NCBI GenBank assembly: GCA_041392305.1 | Contig: JAWKMJ010000013.1 | Location: 50,733-114,732 of the forward strand | Reading direction: 5' to 3' | Length of the DNA stretch: 64,000 nt | Origin: JAGQYP01 sp041392305 | GTDB lineage: Bacteria; Bacteroidota; Bacteroidia; Flavobacteriales_D; Crocinitomicaceae | In this document: piece by piece, positions 9,356 through 16,893 of the stretch | How positions within the stretch are numbered: position 1 is the stretch's first letter | Layout of the letters: each line of letters begins with the position of its first letter | The notes under the pieces: model-generated | What the model was told of the DNA's origin: nothing | Databases searched by the model: none | The model's input: only the letters and a program-made list of their open reading frames with translations | Position numbers and translations under genes: made by a program

Positions 9356-9967
9356 ATGAATATTGCTCTTGAAAATATCGGAAAACGCTACAATAAGGAG
9401 TGGATTTTCAGGGGTGTTTCGGCAGAAATTGAATCAAATTCATATTGGGTGATCAAAGGGAGCAATGGTTCAGGAAAATCTACTTTTCTTAAAATTGTAT
9501 CTGGTTTTGGTATACCAACTGAAGGAAGAATAATTGTTGATCAAGGGAAATTTGATTTAACACAACTCTACAAAAGTATTTCTATTTCAGCCCCCTACGT
9601 AGATATTCCGGAAGAATTTACTTTAGACGAATTGGTTAAATTTCATTCAGGTTTTAAGGGCTTAAAGATATCAGAAAATGAAGATTTGAATAGCGCGTTT
9701 AATCTACCTGATGTGACTGGGAAATTGATAAAAGATTATTCATCGGGAATGAAGCAAAGAGTGAAGTTAGGACTGGCAATTTATTCTGAAACTCCCGTTT
9801 TGTTATTGGATGAGCCACTTTCCAATTTGGATGAAAAGGGGATGGAATGGTATCAATCTATTATAAAAGAAAACATGAGAGATCGGATCATTTTGGTCTG
9901 TTCTAATAATTTTGAAAAAGAATTCTTTTTTTGCGAAAAAGAGATTAATATTGAAAACCACAAATAA
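9356..9967 (+). CDS. ABC transporter ATP-binding protein (stand-alone)
   Basis: 203 residues, short for an ABC ATPase but with all key motifs. Walker A is GSNGSGKST at about 35-43, the signature is SSGMKQRVKLG, and Walker B is VLLLDEPLSNLD. It begins 4 bases after lpxA and ends 9 bases before efp, so it is probably co-transcribed with them. No permease gene is adjacent, so its membrane partner, if any, is encoded elsewhere. The signature sequence resembles ATPases of the ABC-2/CcmA-like group. The substrate cannot be deduced. Confidence 0.85.
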   Translation: MNIALENIGKRYNKEWIFRGVSAEIESNSYWVIKGSNGSGKSTFLKIVSGFGIPTEGRIIVDQGKFDLTQLYKSISISAPYVDIPEEFTLDELVKFHSGFKGLKISENEDLNSAFNLPDVTGKLIKDYSSGMKQRVKLGLAIYSETPVLLLDEPLSNLDEKGMEWYQSIIKENMRDRIILVCSNNFEKEFFFCEKEINIENHK

Positions 9968-9976
9968 GATTAGATT

Positions 9977-10543
9977 ATGGCTACAACAGCAGAAATTAAA
10001 AACGGACTTTGTATCAACTTTAACGGGAAAATTGTAAGTGTTGTTGAATTCCAACACGTGAAACCTGGTAAAGGACCGGCATTTGTTCGTACAAAACTAA
10101 AGAATATTGAAACTGGAAAAGTGATTGACAACACTTTTTCGGCAGGACATAAAATTGACATTGTTAGAGTAGAGAGAAGACAATATCAATTTTTATATGA
10201 AGAAGGGGAGGGATACCACTTCATGAATACAGATTCTTATGAGCAAATCTTTTTACCAAAAAGTGCTATAGATAAAAGTGAATTCCTGCAAGAAGGGATG
10301 ATGGTGGAAATCTTGTTTCACGCTGATGAAGAAAGACCTTTAGTAGTCGATCTTCCTATTCATATAGAAGCTGAAATTACCTACACAGAGCCTGGAGTGA
10401 AAGGAGATACGGCAACCAATACACTTAAACCGGCAACTATCGACACAGGTGCTGAGGTTAGAGTACCATTATTTTGTGAAATTGGTGACAAGATTAAAAT
10501 CGATACTCGCACGGGTGATTATATGGAAAGAGTAAAAGAATAA
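9977..10543 (+). CDS. efp: Elongation factor P
   Basis: 188 residues with the three-domain EF-P layout. EF-P relieves ribosome stalling at polyproline stretches. The N-terminal KOW-like domain carries the tip loop HVKPGKGPAF, with lysine 32 at the usual post-translationally modified position. The C-terminus ends with the conserved GDKIKIDTRTGDYMERV. It closes the lpxD-to-efp run and is followed 18 bases later by a strong terminator. No modification enzyme (EpmA/B or YmfI-like) is present in the window. Confidence 0.97.
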   Translation: MATTAEIKNGLCINFNGKIVSVVEFQHVKPGKGPAFVRTKLKNIETGKVIDNTFSAGHKIDIVRVERRQYQFLYEEGEGYHFMNTDSYEQIFLPKSAIDKSEFLQEGMMVEILFHADEERPLVVDLPIHIEAEITYTEPGVKGDTATNTLKPATIDTGAEVRVPLFCEIGDKIKIDTRTGDYMERVKE

Positions 10544-10561
10544 ATTGAATACATTTGAAAT

Positions 10562-10590
10562 AAAAAAAGCCGCTAAATGCGGCTTTTTTT
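10562..10590. terminator. Bidirectional rho-independent terminator between efp and gdhA
   Basis: A 12-base stem (seven A then GCCGC, paired with GCGGC then seven T) with loop TAAAT. The A run on one side and T run on the other let it stop transcription from both convergent genes. Confidence 0.92.
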
Positions 10591-10609
10591 ATTTTATAGA
10601 TCTTGTTTT

Positions 10610-11962
10610 TTAAACAATTCCTTGGTCGATCATGGCATCTGCTACCTTAACAAATCCAGCAACGTTGGCACCTTTAACGTAATCTACATGATCTCCATTT
10701 TTACCATACTTTACACAAGCTTCGTGGATACTTACCATGATTCCGTGTAATTTTTGATCAACTTCTTCTCTAGTCCACGAAAGTCTAAGAGAGTTTTGAG
10801 ACATTTCCAATCCTGAAGTAGCAACTCCTCCAGCATTCGATGCTTTTCCAGGAGAGAACAAAATCTTAGCCTCGTTGAATACTTCGATAGCTTCAGGGGT
10901 ACTCGGCATGTTTGCTCCTTCTGCAACACAGATACATCCATTCGCTACAAGAGTTTTAGCCTCATCACCGTTTAATTCGTTTTGAGTGGCACAAGGAAGA
11001 GCGATATCACATTTCACTCCCCATGGTCTTTCACCTTCAAAGAATTGAACGTCTCCAAACTGAGAACAAAGTTCTTTAATTCGACCTCTCTTAACATTTT
11101 TCAATTCCATAAGGGCATGAAGATGTTCTGAGTGGAATCCATTTTCTCTGTATATATATCCTGAAGAATCTGAAACAGTAACAACTTTTCCTCCCAAGTG
11201 AATTACTTTCTCCAAAGCAAACTGAGCTACGTTTCCAGAACCGGATATTGCAACAGTTTTCCCTTTGAAATCAGTTTTTTTAGTTTTAAGCATTTCCTGA
11301 GCGAAATAAACTGTACCATACCCAGTAGCTTCTGGTCTGATCAAAGATCCACCCCAAGTGATTCCTTTTCCAGTTAATACACCTGTAAATTCATTTCTTA
11401 TTCTTTTGTACTGACCAAACAAGTATCCGATTTCTCTTCCACCAACACCGATATCTCCTGCTGGAACGTCTGTATCTGGACCAATATGCTTTGAAAGCTC
11501 TGTCATAAATGATTGGCAAAACTTCATCACTTCATTGTCGGATTTACCTTTAGGATCAAAATCAGATCCTCCTTTACCACCACCCATTGGAAGTGTTGTA
11601 AGTGAATTTTTGAAAACTTGCTCAAATCCTAAGAATTTTAGAATTGATAAGTTAACGCTTGGGTGAAAACGAAGTCCTCCCTTATATGGTCCGATAGCCG
11701 AGTTAAACTCGACACGGAAACCTCTATTTACTTGTGGTTTTCCATTGTCATCAATCCAAGGAACTCTGAAGATGATTGTTCTTTCAGGTTCTACCATTCT
11801 TTCTAGAAGTTTATGTCCTTGATATTTTGGATTCTCTTCGATGAATGGAATAACGGTTTCGGCAACTTCGTGAACAGCTTGAAGAAATTCAGCCTCGTGA
11901 CCATTCTTCGACTTTACTTCGTTCATGAAGCTATCGATCTGCTTTTGGTATTTACTTTCCAT
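10610..11962 (-). CDS. gdhA: Glutamate dehydrogenase, hexameric (probably NADP-dependent)
   Basis: 450 residues, the usual length of the hexameric bacterial enzyme that aminates 2-oxoglutarate to glutamate. It shows the substrate/catalytic loop LPMGGGKGGSDFDPKG, the PAGDIGVGGREIGYLFGQYK motif and a Rossmann loop SGSGNVAQFA. NADP preference is inferred from family similarity. It is transcribed alone, converging on efp with a shared terminator. A TAnnTTTG element lies about 48 bases upstream of its ATG on the reverse strand. Together with glnN at 30.7 kb it gives the cell both ammonia assimilation routes. Confidence 0.95.
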   Translation of the reverse strand: MESKYQKQIDSFMNEVKSKNGHEAEFLQAVHEVAETVIPFIEENPKYQGHKLLERMVEPERTIIFRVPWIDDNGKPQVNRGFRVEFNSAIGPYKGGLRFHPSVNLSILKFLGFEQVFKNSLTTLPMGGGKGGSDFDPKGKSDNEVMKFCQSFMTELSKHIGPDTDVPAGDIGVGGREIGYLFGQYKRIRNEFTGVLTGKGITWGGSLIRPEATGYGTVYFAQEMLKTKKTDFKGKTVAISGSGNVAQFALEKVIHLGGKVVTVSDSSGYIYRENGFHSEHLHALMELKNVKRGRIKELCSQFGDVQFFEGERPWGVKCDIALPCATQNELNGDEAKTLVANGCICVAEGANMPSTPEAIEVFNEAKILFSPGKASNAGGVATSGLEMSQNSLRLSWTREEVDQKLHGIMVSIHEACVKYGKNGDHVDYVKGANVAGFVKVADAMIDQGIV

Positions 11963-12009
11963 TTTAACTAAATATTAGAATATCTTTTTTGGTTTTTTTA
12001 CGTAGGAAA

Positions 12010-12017
12010 CAAAAGTA
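12010..12017 (-). promoter_or_regulatory. -7 element upstream of gdhA
   Basis: On the reverse strand this reads TACTTTTG, a full match to TAnnTTTG, giving a leader of roughly 40 bases before the gdhA ATG. No TTTG at -33 is obvious. Confidence 0.5.
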
Positions 12018-12160
12018 AATAATTTTAAAATGTTTTATCCATTTTTAAAATATAATTTACTCCATCAGGATTTAGAGTGGAAAAATGAATATTTCAGCGA
12101 TTTTTTTAGAGCTTCCATCTAAAGGAATTCTGTACGAGAGGATATTAAGAGATGAATAGT

Positions 12161-12168
12161 TATATTTG
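12161..12168 (+). promoter_or_regulatory. -7 element upstream of the TPR/PP2C gene
   Basis: TATATTTG fits TAnnTTTG and lies 5 bases before the ATG at 12174, predicting a near-leaderless transcript. Confidence 0.45.
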
Positions 12169-12173
12169 ATAGT

Positions 12174-14312
12174 ATGAGAGCACTGATACTGATCGGTTTT
12201 TTACTGACTATTCCGCTTGTGTCTGCGGCTGAATTGGACCATCCTATTCTGGATTCTCTCAAAAGGGTTATTCGAAAGCAACCGAGCAATTACAAGGTTT
12301 ACAAGAATATTTCTGACTTTTTCATTTATTCCAAAGTAAATCACGATTCAAGCCTTTACTATATCGAGTTGTATTTGGAAGAGGCAAAAAAGGATAAAAG
12401 TGATTTTGATATCGGTTTCGCCTTACACAGGAAAGGAGTAATATATTATTATAAAAAGGATTATATATCCGCAATTGATTATTATCAGAAAGCCAAAATC
12501 GTAATTCCTAGTGAATATCTGGAGACCTTAGGAGAAATTCATCGAGCAATGGGAATTGCTTATTTTGAAATGGGTATTTATGACAAAGCTCTAAAATCGT
12601 ATCATAAGGCCATCGATTATTTTGAAGATGAAGGTTCTAGAAATGATGTTGGAAAAGTTGAAAATGGAATTGGAGAGATTTATGAGGCTTTGCGGATGTA
12701 TGATGATGCTTTAAGTTATTACAATAGATCACTCGAAATCAAATTAGCCGTTGGAGATTCATTAGCGATTGCAAACACTTGGGTCAATCTTGGAAAAATC
12801 TATTATCTACGCAGAAAATATGATCGTGCGTTGAAGTTCTATGATGATGCAATTCGCATATTTGAAAGAGAAATCAATTACCCCAACCTTACTGATGCTT
12901 ATTCGGGTAAAGGTTTGGTTCTTTCTCAACTCGGTAAGTTGAAAATGGCCGAACAGTTTGCGAAGAAGGCGAAAGAAGTTGCACAAAGGAATAAGAATCT
13001 TCGTGGAGAAATAATGGCAATTCAGGTTATTTCTAAAATTGCTAAGAGAAAGAAAGATTATCAATCAGCGATTGACTACTTAAACAAAGCAGCGGCATTG
13101 TCCAGACAAATCAAATCAATGGAAATTGAAGTACGCGTTTTGGAAGATCTAAGAGAGGTTTATCAGGAAAAAGGAGATTATAAAAAGGCATTTTTTATTC
13201 AGAATGATCTTCAGGCAGTGAAGGAAATGGTTTTCGGTGAAAAAACTTCTTACAGAATTAATGAGCTTCAGGAAAAATACAGAACTGAACAAATAGAAAA
13301 GGAAAATGAGCTTTTAAAAGCACGTAAAGCTGAACAAGATGCCATTTCGAATAAGGAACATAATCAAAAAATATGGGCAGTTTCAATTGCAATTCTAACT
13401 GTTGTTGTATTCGTTTTAGGTCTGCTTTTCAACAGAAAAAGGATTAGAGAAAGGCATGAAGCGCATAATGATCTTATTTTTCAGAATAAACTTGTAGAAG
13501 ATAGGAATCGATTAATTGAAATTCAAAAGAATGCCCTTGAATCAAAAAACAAGGATATTACAGATAGTATATTGTATGCAAGGAGACTTCAAAACGCTAT
13601 TCTTCCGAGGAAAGAATATATCTCTCAGTTTTTGGAAGATTATTTCATTCTTCACAAGCCAAAAGATATAGTTTCCGGGGATTTTTATTGGTATCATAAT
13701 TATGGAGATACAGAAGTTCTTTTAGCTATTGATTGCACAGGGCATGGTGTTCCAGGTGCTTTTATGAGTATGTTTGCCTATAATATTATTAACAATGTTG
13801 TTAATGATGAAAAAGTGGTTCAGCCCTCTACTGCTTTAAATATGTTTAATAAAAGGCTGAATGGCTATTTGCAGTTTTCTCAAAATAGTCTCCAACCTAA
13901 AGATGGTATGGACTTGTCTATGATCGTCCATTTCAAGGATAAAAAGGAATTACATTTTTCTGGGGCAATGAGACCTATTTATATTGTACGAGATGGGGAT
14001 CTTTTGGAATATAAAGGAACTAAATCCTCAATTGGATCAAATTCATATAATCGAAATGTGGAATTTGAAAATGTTATTATTCCTGTTAAAAAAGGAGACA
14101 TTGTCTACCAATTTACCGATGGATATCCAGATCAATTTGGGGGAGAAAGAAATAAAAAATTACGCACTAAACCTTTTAAGAGGATGCTGCTCGATCTTTC
14201 TCATTTACCAATGGAAGAGCAAAAAGAAGAATTAGATAGATTCTTTGAAGAGTGGAGAGGGATTCAAGAGCAGGTTGATGATATTTTAATTTTCGCGTAC
14301 AAGATTCCTTAA
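12174..14312 (+). CDS. TPR-repeat membrane protein with SpoIIE/PP2C phosphatase domain
   Basis: 712 residues. A signal peptide (MRALILIGFLLTIPLVSAA) is followed by about eight TPR repeats (roughly 35-360, e.g. ALKSYHKAIDYFEDEG and ALSYYNRSLEIK). A charged coiled coil comes next, then one transmembrane helix (about 402-421), a second coiled coil and a C-terminal SpoIIE-type PP2C phosphatase. The phosphatase motifs are SGDFYW, DCTGHGVPGAFMS and FTDGYPDQFG. The TPRs face the periplasm and the phosphatase the cytoplasm, so it may convert an envelope signal into dephosphorylation of a partner such as an anti-sigma antagonist. No such partner is adjacent. A paralog with the same layout lies at 55053-57272. 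Confidence 0.88.
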   Translation: MRALILIGFLLTIPLVSAAELDHPILDSLKRVIRKQPSNYKVYKNISDFFIYSKVNHDSSLYYIELYLEEAKKDKSDFDIGFALHRKGVIYYYKKDYISAIDYYQKAKIVIPSEYLETLGEIHRAMGIAYFEMGIYDKALKSYHKAIDYFEDEGSRNDVGKVENGIGEIYEALRMYDDALSYYNRSLEIKLAVGDSLAIANTWVNLGKIYYLRRKYDRALKFYDDAIRIFEREINYPNLTDAYSGKGLVLSQLGKLKMAEQFAKKAKEVAQRNKNLRGEIMAIQVISKIAKRKKDYQSAIDYLNKAAALSRQIKSMEIEVRVLEDLREVYQEKGDYKKAFFIQNDLQAVKEMVFGEKTSYRINELQEKYRTEQIEKENELLKARKAEQDAISNKEHNQKIWAVSIAILTVVVFVLGLLFNRKRIRERHEAHNDLIFQNKLVEDRNRLIEIQKNALESKNKDITDSILYARRLQNAILPRKEYISQFLEDYFILHKPKDIVSGDFYWYHNYGDTEVLLAIDCTGHGVPGAFMSMFAYNIINNVVNDEKVVQPSTALNMFNKRLNGYLQFSQNSLQPKDGMDLSMIVHFKDKKELHFSGAMRPIYIVRDGDLLEYKGTKSSIGSNSYNRNVEFENVIIPVKKGDIVYQFTDGYPDQFGGERNKKLRTKPFKRMLLDLSHLPMEEQKEELDRFFEEWRGIQEQVDDILIFAYKIP

Positions 14313-14357
14313 ATTCCGAATGTCTGTTTTATTTGGCTTATTTTTGTACGAAATAAG

Positions 14358-15401
14358 TTGAGGTTTCAATTGAAAACAAAAGAAGAAAAAAGGCATATTC
14401 GAATTCTCGAAATTATTGATACACGAGTATTGTGGATCATTGGGGGACTTATTACTATGGTCCTGCATTTTGTACTTTCTGTTTATCCCAATTTTGTTGA
14501 AGCGTATTATTCGAACGGATTTTTTATTGGTGTCCGGTACTTTTTCGATTTTACCATTGGAATGATTCCCTTCAGTCTATTTTATTTTTTACTCATGTTC
14601 GTTTTGGGAAATGTAATCTACAGAATTTTTATGTGGATTCGATTGGTATTTCTTGTACGGGTTATTCCATTGAAACTCAAGCTTAAATTGTTGATCATTA
14701 CTATTTTGTCAATGGCCTCTAAGATTGTAATTGCTTTTTCATTTTTATGGGGATTTAATTATCATCGGATACCTATTGAAGATAAGCTGGGAATCAACGT
14801 TACTGAGCACACCGAGCCTGAAATTTTAACGGAGTTTCATAGAAACAGAAAGAAAGCAATCGCTCTACGTATGCAAATTAAGTTTACTAAATCGAATGTT
14901 CCTACATTAAGAGATATTCCTGAAAATTTAGATGAAATTGTTAAAGATAACCTCGAAGAAGTACTAAGGGAATTTGGTTACGACCCTGTAGGAAATCCGG
15001 CCATGAGATTTATAAAGCCATTTGGTTTTTTGTCTTCTTTCGGAATTTCTGGATATTACAATCCCTTTCTAGGTGAAGCCAACATGGATCGAGGGTTCAG
15101 GCCCCTATACATTCCTTTTTTATATGCTCATGAACTAGCACATGCTTATGGTTTTGCCGATGAAGGAACCGCCAATTTTCTTGCATATATGGCATGTGAA
15201 AAATCCTCTAATCTGTTTGTTAAATATTCGGGCAGATTAATCTACCTTCAATATTTAGCACATCATATCAAAGATGTCAACATTGTATGGAATCCATATA
15301 TCTTCGAGGATTTACTTATGTCTGGATTCTTTGTCTACGATCCAAAATACGATCGAATGATCAATTTGATACTGGCCTACAAACGCAAATATGAAGACTA
15401 G
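14358..15401 (+). CDS. DUF3810 membrane protein, putative zinc metalloprotease
   Basis: 347 residues from a TTG at 14358; a second TTG at 14370 is equally plausible, and no ATG occurs before the first membrane segment. Three hydrophobic segments lie in the N-terminal half (about 32-50, 70-95, 110-135). The C-terminal domain contains YAHELAHAYGFADEGTANFL, an HExxH-like HELAH zinc motif with a downstream glutamate. This is the layout of DUF3810 proteins of Bacteroidota. Its role is unknown. It ends 4 bases inside the convergent hydroxylase gene. Confidence 0.78.
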   Translation: MRFQLKTKEEKRHIRILEIIDTRVLWIIGGLITMVLHFVLSVYPNFVEAYYSNGFFIGVRYFFDFTIGMIPFSLFYFLLMFVLGNVIYRIFMWIRLVFLVRVIPLKLKLKLLIITILSMASKIVIAFSFLWGFNYHRIPIEDKLGINVTEHTEPEILTEFHRNRKKAIALRMQIKFTKSNVPTLRDIPENLDEIVKDNLEEVLREFGYDPVGNPAMRFIKPFGFLSSFGISGYYNPFLGEANMDRGFRPLYIPFLYAHELAHAYGFADEGTANFLAYMACEKSSNLFVKYSGRLIYLQYLAHHIKDVNIVWNPYIFEDLLMSGFFVYDPKYDRMINLILAYKRKYED

Positions 15402-16069
15402 GCTTTCTTGTAGATAATATTTACAGTTTTTCGACCCTTCTTTGGCATAGTTCCAAATACAAAATCCCATATTGGAGTGGTCACTCCAAATGCCTTGTCA
15501 TGTTGTTGATAATGATGAATATTATGATGATTCCAAATATATTTGAAAAAGTTATTTGGTGGTGCCAATATATGAGTGGAGTAATGAATGGTCATATACG
15601 TGCTATATCCAATCATGAATCCAGGAGAAAAAATGAAAGAATAATTGCCCATTAGTAGATAAAAAATTCCAAAGAAAATAGATGCAATAATTAAGCTCGG
15701 AACAGGAGGTAATACCATTCTTGTTGGATCATTCGGGTGTTTATGATGAATTCCATGAAGTAAAAATTGCAACCCAGTATTATAAGTTGCATCTTTGATT
15801 TTATGATACAACCATCTATGCATCAAATATTCAGCTAAAGTCCAGCTAAAAAATCCAATAAAAAAGAAACCCAAAATATATTCCCAACTTGCATTTATCT
15901 CTGTGTAGTAGTACCACATCAGAAATCCAGCAATTATTGAATACATTGTAAAAATAACCGCAGGATGTGTTTTGGTTAGAAATTCTAGGAATTTATTCTT
16001 GAATAACTGTGGTGAATTGTCGTTTGGGTATACAACGACGTCATCTCTTCTTTCGTCAACCTCTTTCAT
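15398..16069 (-). CDS. Fatty acid hydroxylase / sterol desaturase family membrane protein
   Basis: 223 residues with about four membrane segments and the histidine clusters of the di-iron hydroxylase superfamily: HRWLYHK, HGIHHKHP, HYSTH and HHNIHHYQQH. The spacing and small size fit fatty acid 2-hydroxylase-like members. In Bacteroidota such enzymes may hydroxylate sphingolipid or ornithine-lipid acyl chains, but the substrate here is an inference. It is monocistronic with its own promoter element, and its 3' end overlaps the DUF3810 gene by 4 bases. Carotenoid hydroxylase is a less likely alternative, as no carotenoid genes are nearby. Confidence 0.83.
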   Translation of the reverse strand: MKEVDERRDDVVVYPNDNSPQLFKNKFLEFLTKTHPAVIFTMYSIIAGFLMWYYYTEINASWEYILGFFFIGFFSWTLAEYLMHRWLYHKIKDATYNTGLQFLLHGIHHKHPNDPTRMVLPPVPSLIIASIFFGIFYLLMGNYSFIFSPGFMIGYSTYMTIHYSTHILAPPNNFFKYIWNHHNIHHYQQHDKAFGVTTPIWDFVFGTMPKKGRKTVNIIYKKA

Positions 16070-16100
16070 GTTGTGTAAATTTCTTGTTACTTTATTGTTG

Positions 16101-16108
16101 CAAATTTA
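16101..16108 (-). promoter_or_regulatory. -7 element upstream of the fatty acid hydroxylase gene
   Basis: Reads TAAATTTG on the reverse strand. A TTGTTTA sequence about 22 bases further upstream could serve as the -33 element. Confidence 0.5.
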
Positions 16109-16179
16109 ATCAACTTCCTATATGGTTAAACAATAGATTCATAGAAAATCAAAAAAATATTTAAAATAATTGAAAATAG

Positions 16180-16761
16180 ATGGATAAAGCATATTGGAAT
16201 GATCGCTACAATCGAAATGAGATAGGTTGGGATATTGGGAAAGTTAGTCAACCGTTACAAACCTATATCGATCAACTACCAAATAAGTCGATATATATTT
16301 TAATTCCTGGTTGTGGAAATGGTTATGAGGCAGCATATCTTTGGAGAACGGGTTTTCGTAATGTATTTACCCTAGATATTTCTGAAGCTGCTTTGTCCGG
16401 ATTTAAAAAGCAGTGCCCAGATTTTCCTGAGCAAAACATTATTTGTTCAGATTTCTTTGAATTTGAAGGACAATTCGATTTAATTCTAGAACAAACTTTT
16501 TTTTGTGCACTTTTACCTGATTTCCGAGAAAAGTATATTCAGAAGATGTCTTCTTTACTTGCTGAAAATGGGAAATTGGTCGGTTTGTTGTTTAACACTG
16601 AATTTGAGGGGGGGCCACCTTTTGGAGGTTGTGAAGAAGATTATCGCAATTTATTTTCCAGACAATTTGACATAGTTTTGATGGAAGAGTCCTTTAATTC
16701 AATAGAACCTAGGTCGGGAAGAGAAATTTTTTTTATTGCCAAATTGAAACCAAAAAATTAA
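16180..16761 (+). CDS. SAM-dependent methyltransferase, thiopurine methyltransferase (TPMT) family
   Basis: 193 residues. The N-terminus YWNDRYNRNEIGWDIG is typical of TPMT-family proteins. The SAM-binding motif I, PGCGNGYEAAYL, follows at about 45-56, then the acidic LDIS at the end of strand 2. A PPFGG segment lies in the C-terminal half. Bacterial members methylate thiols, tellurite or selenite, or have unknown substrates; nothing nearby identifies this one. A stem-loop terminator follows, so it is probably a single-gene unit. Confidence 0.85.
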   Translation: MDKAYWNDRYNRNEIGWDIGKVSQPLQTYIDQLPNKSIYILIPGCGNGYEAAYLWRTGFRNVFTLDISEAALSGFKKQCPDFPEQNIICSDFFEFEGQFDLILEQTFFCALLPDFREKYIQKMSSLLAENGKLVGLLFNTEFEGGPPFGGCEEDYRNLFSRQFDIVLMEESFNSIEPRSGREIFFIAKLKPKN

Positions 16762-16820
16762 ACTATCGTAAGAGCAATCAACGGATCATTTATTAACACC
16801 TTTTAAGAGGTTATGAAATT

Positions 16821-16846
16821 GGGTTGAATTGTTCAACCCTTTTTTT
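16821..16846 (+). terminator. Rho-independent terminator after the methyltransferase
   Basis: GGGTTGAA pairs with TTCAACCC around a 3-base loop and is followed by a run of seven T. Confidence 0.85.
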
Positions 16847-16870
16847 GTTTATACTTCCAACTTATCCATC

Positions 16871-16878
16871 TATATTTG
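16871..16878 (+). promoter_or_regulatory. -7 element upstream of the T9SS FG-GAP gene
   Basis: TATATTTG matches TAnnTTTG, 15 bases before the ATG at 16894. An in-frame TTG overlaps the end of this element (16876), which argues that the TTG is not the start codon. A TTTG lies 23 bases upstream, slightly further than the usual 19-21. Confidence 0.5.
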
Positions 16879-16893
16879 CGTAAACATTTCATT

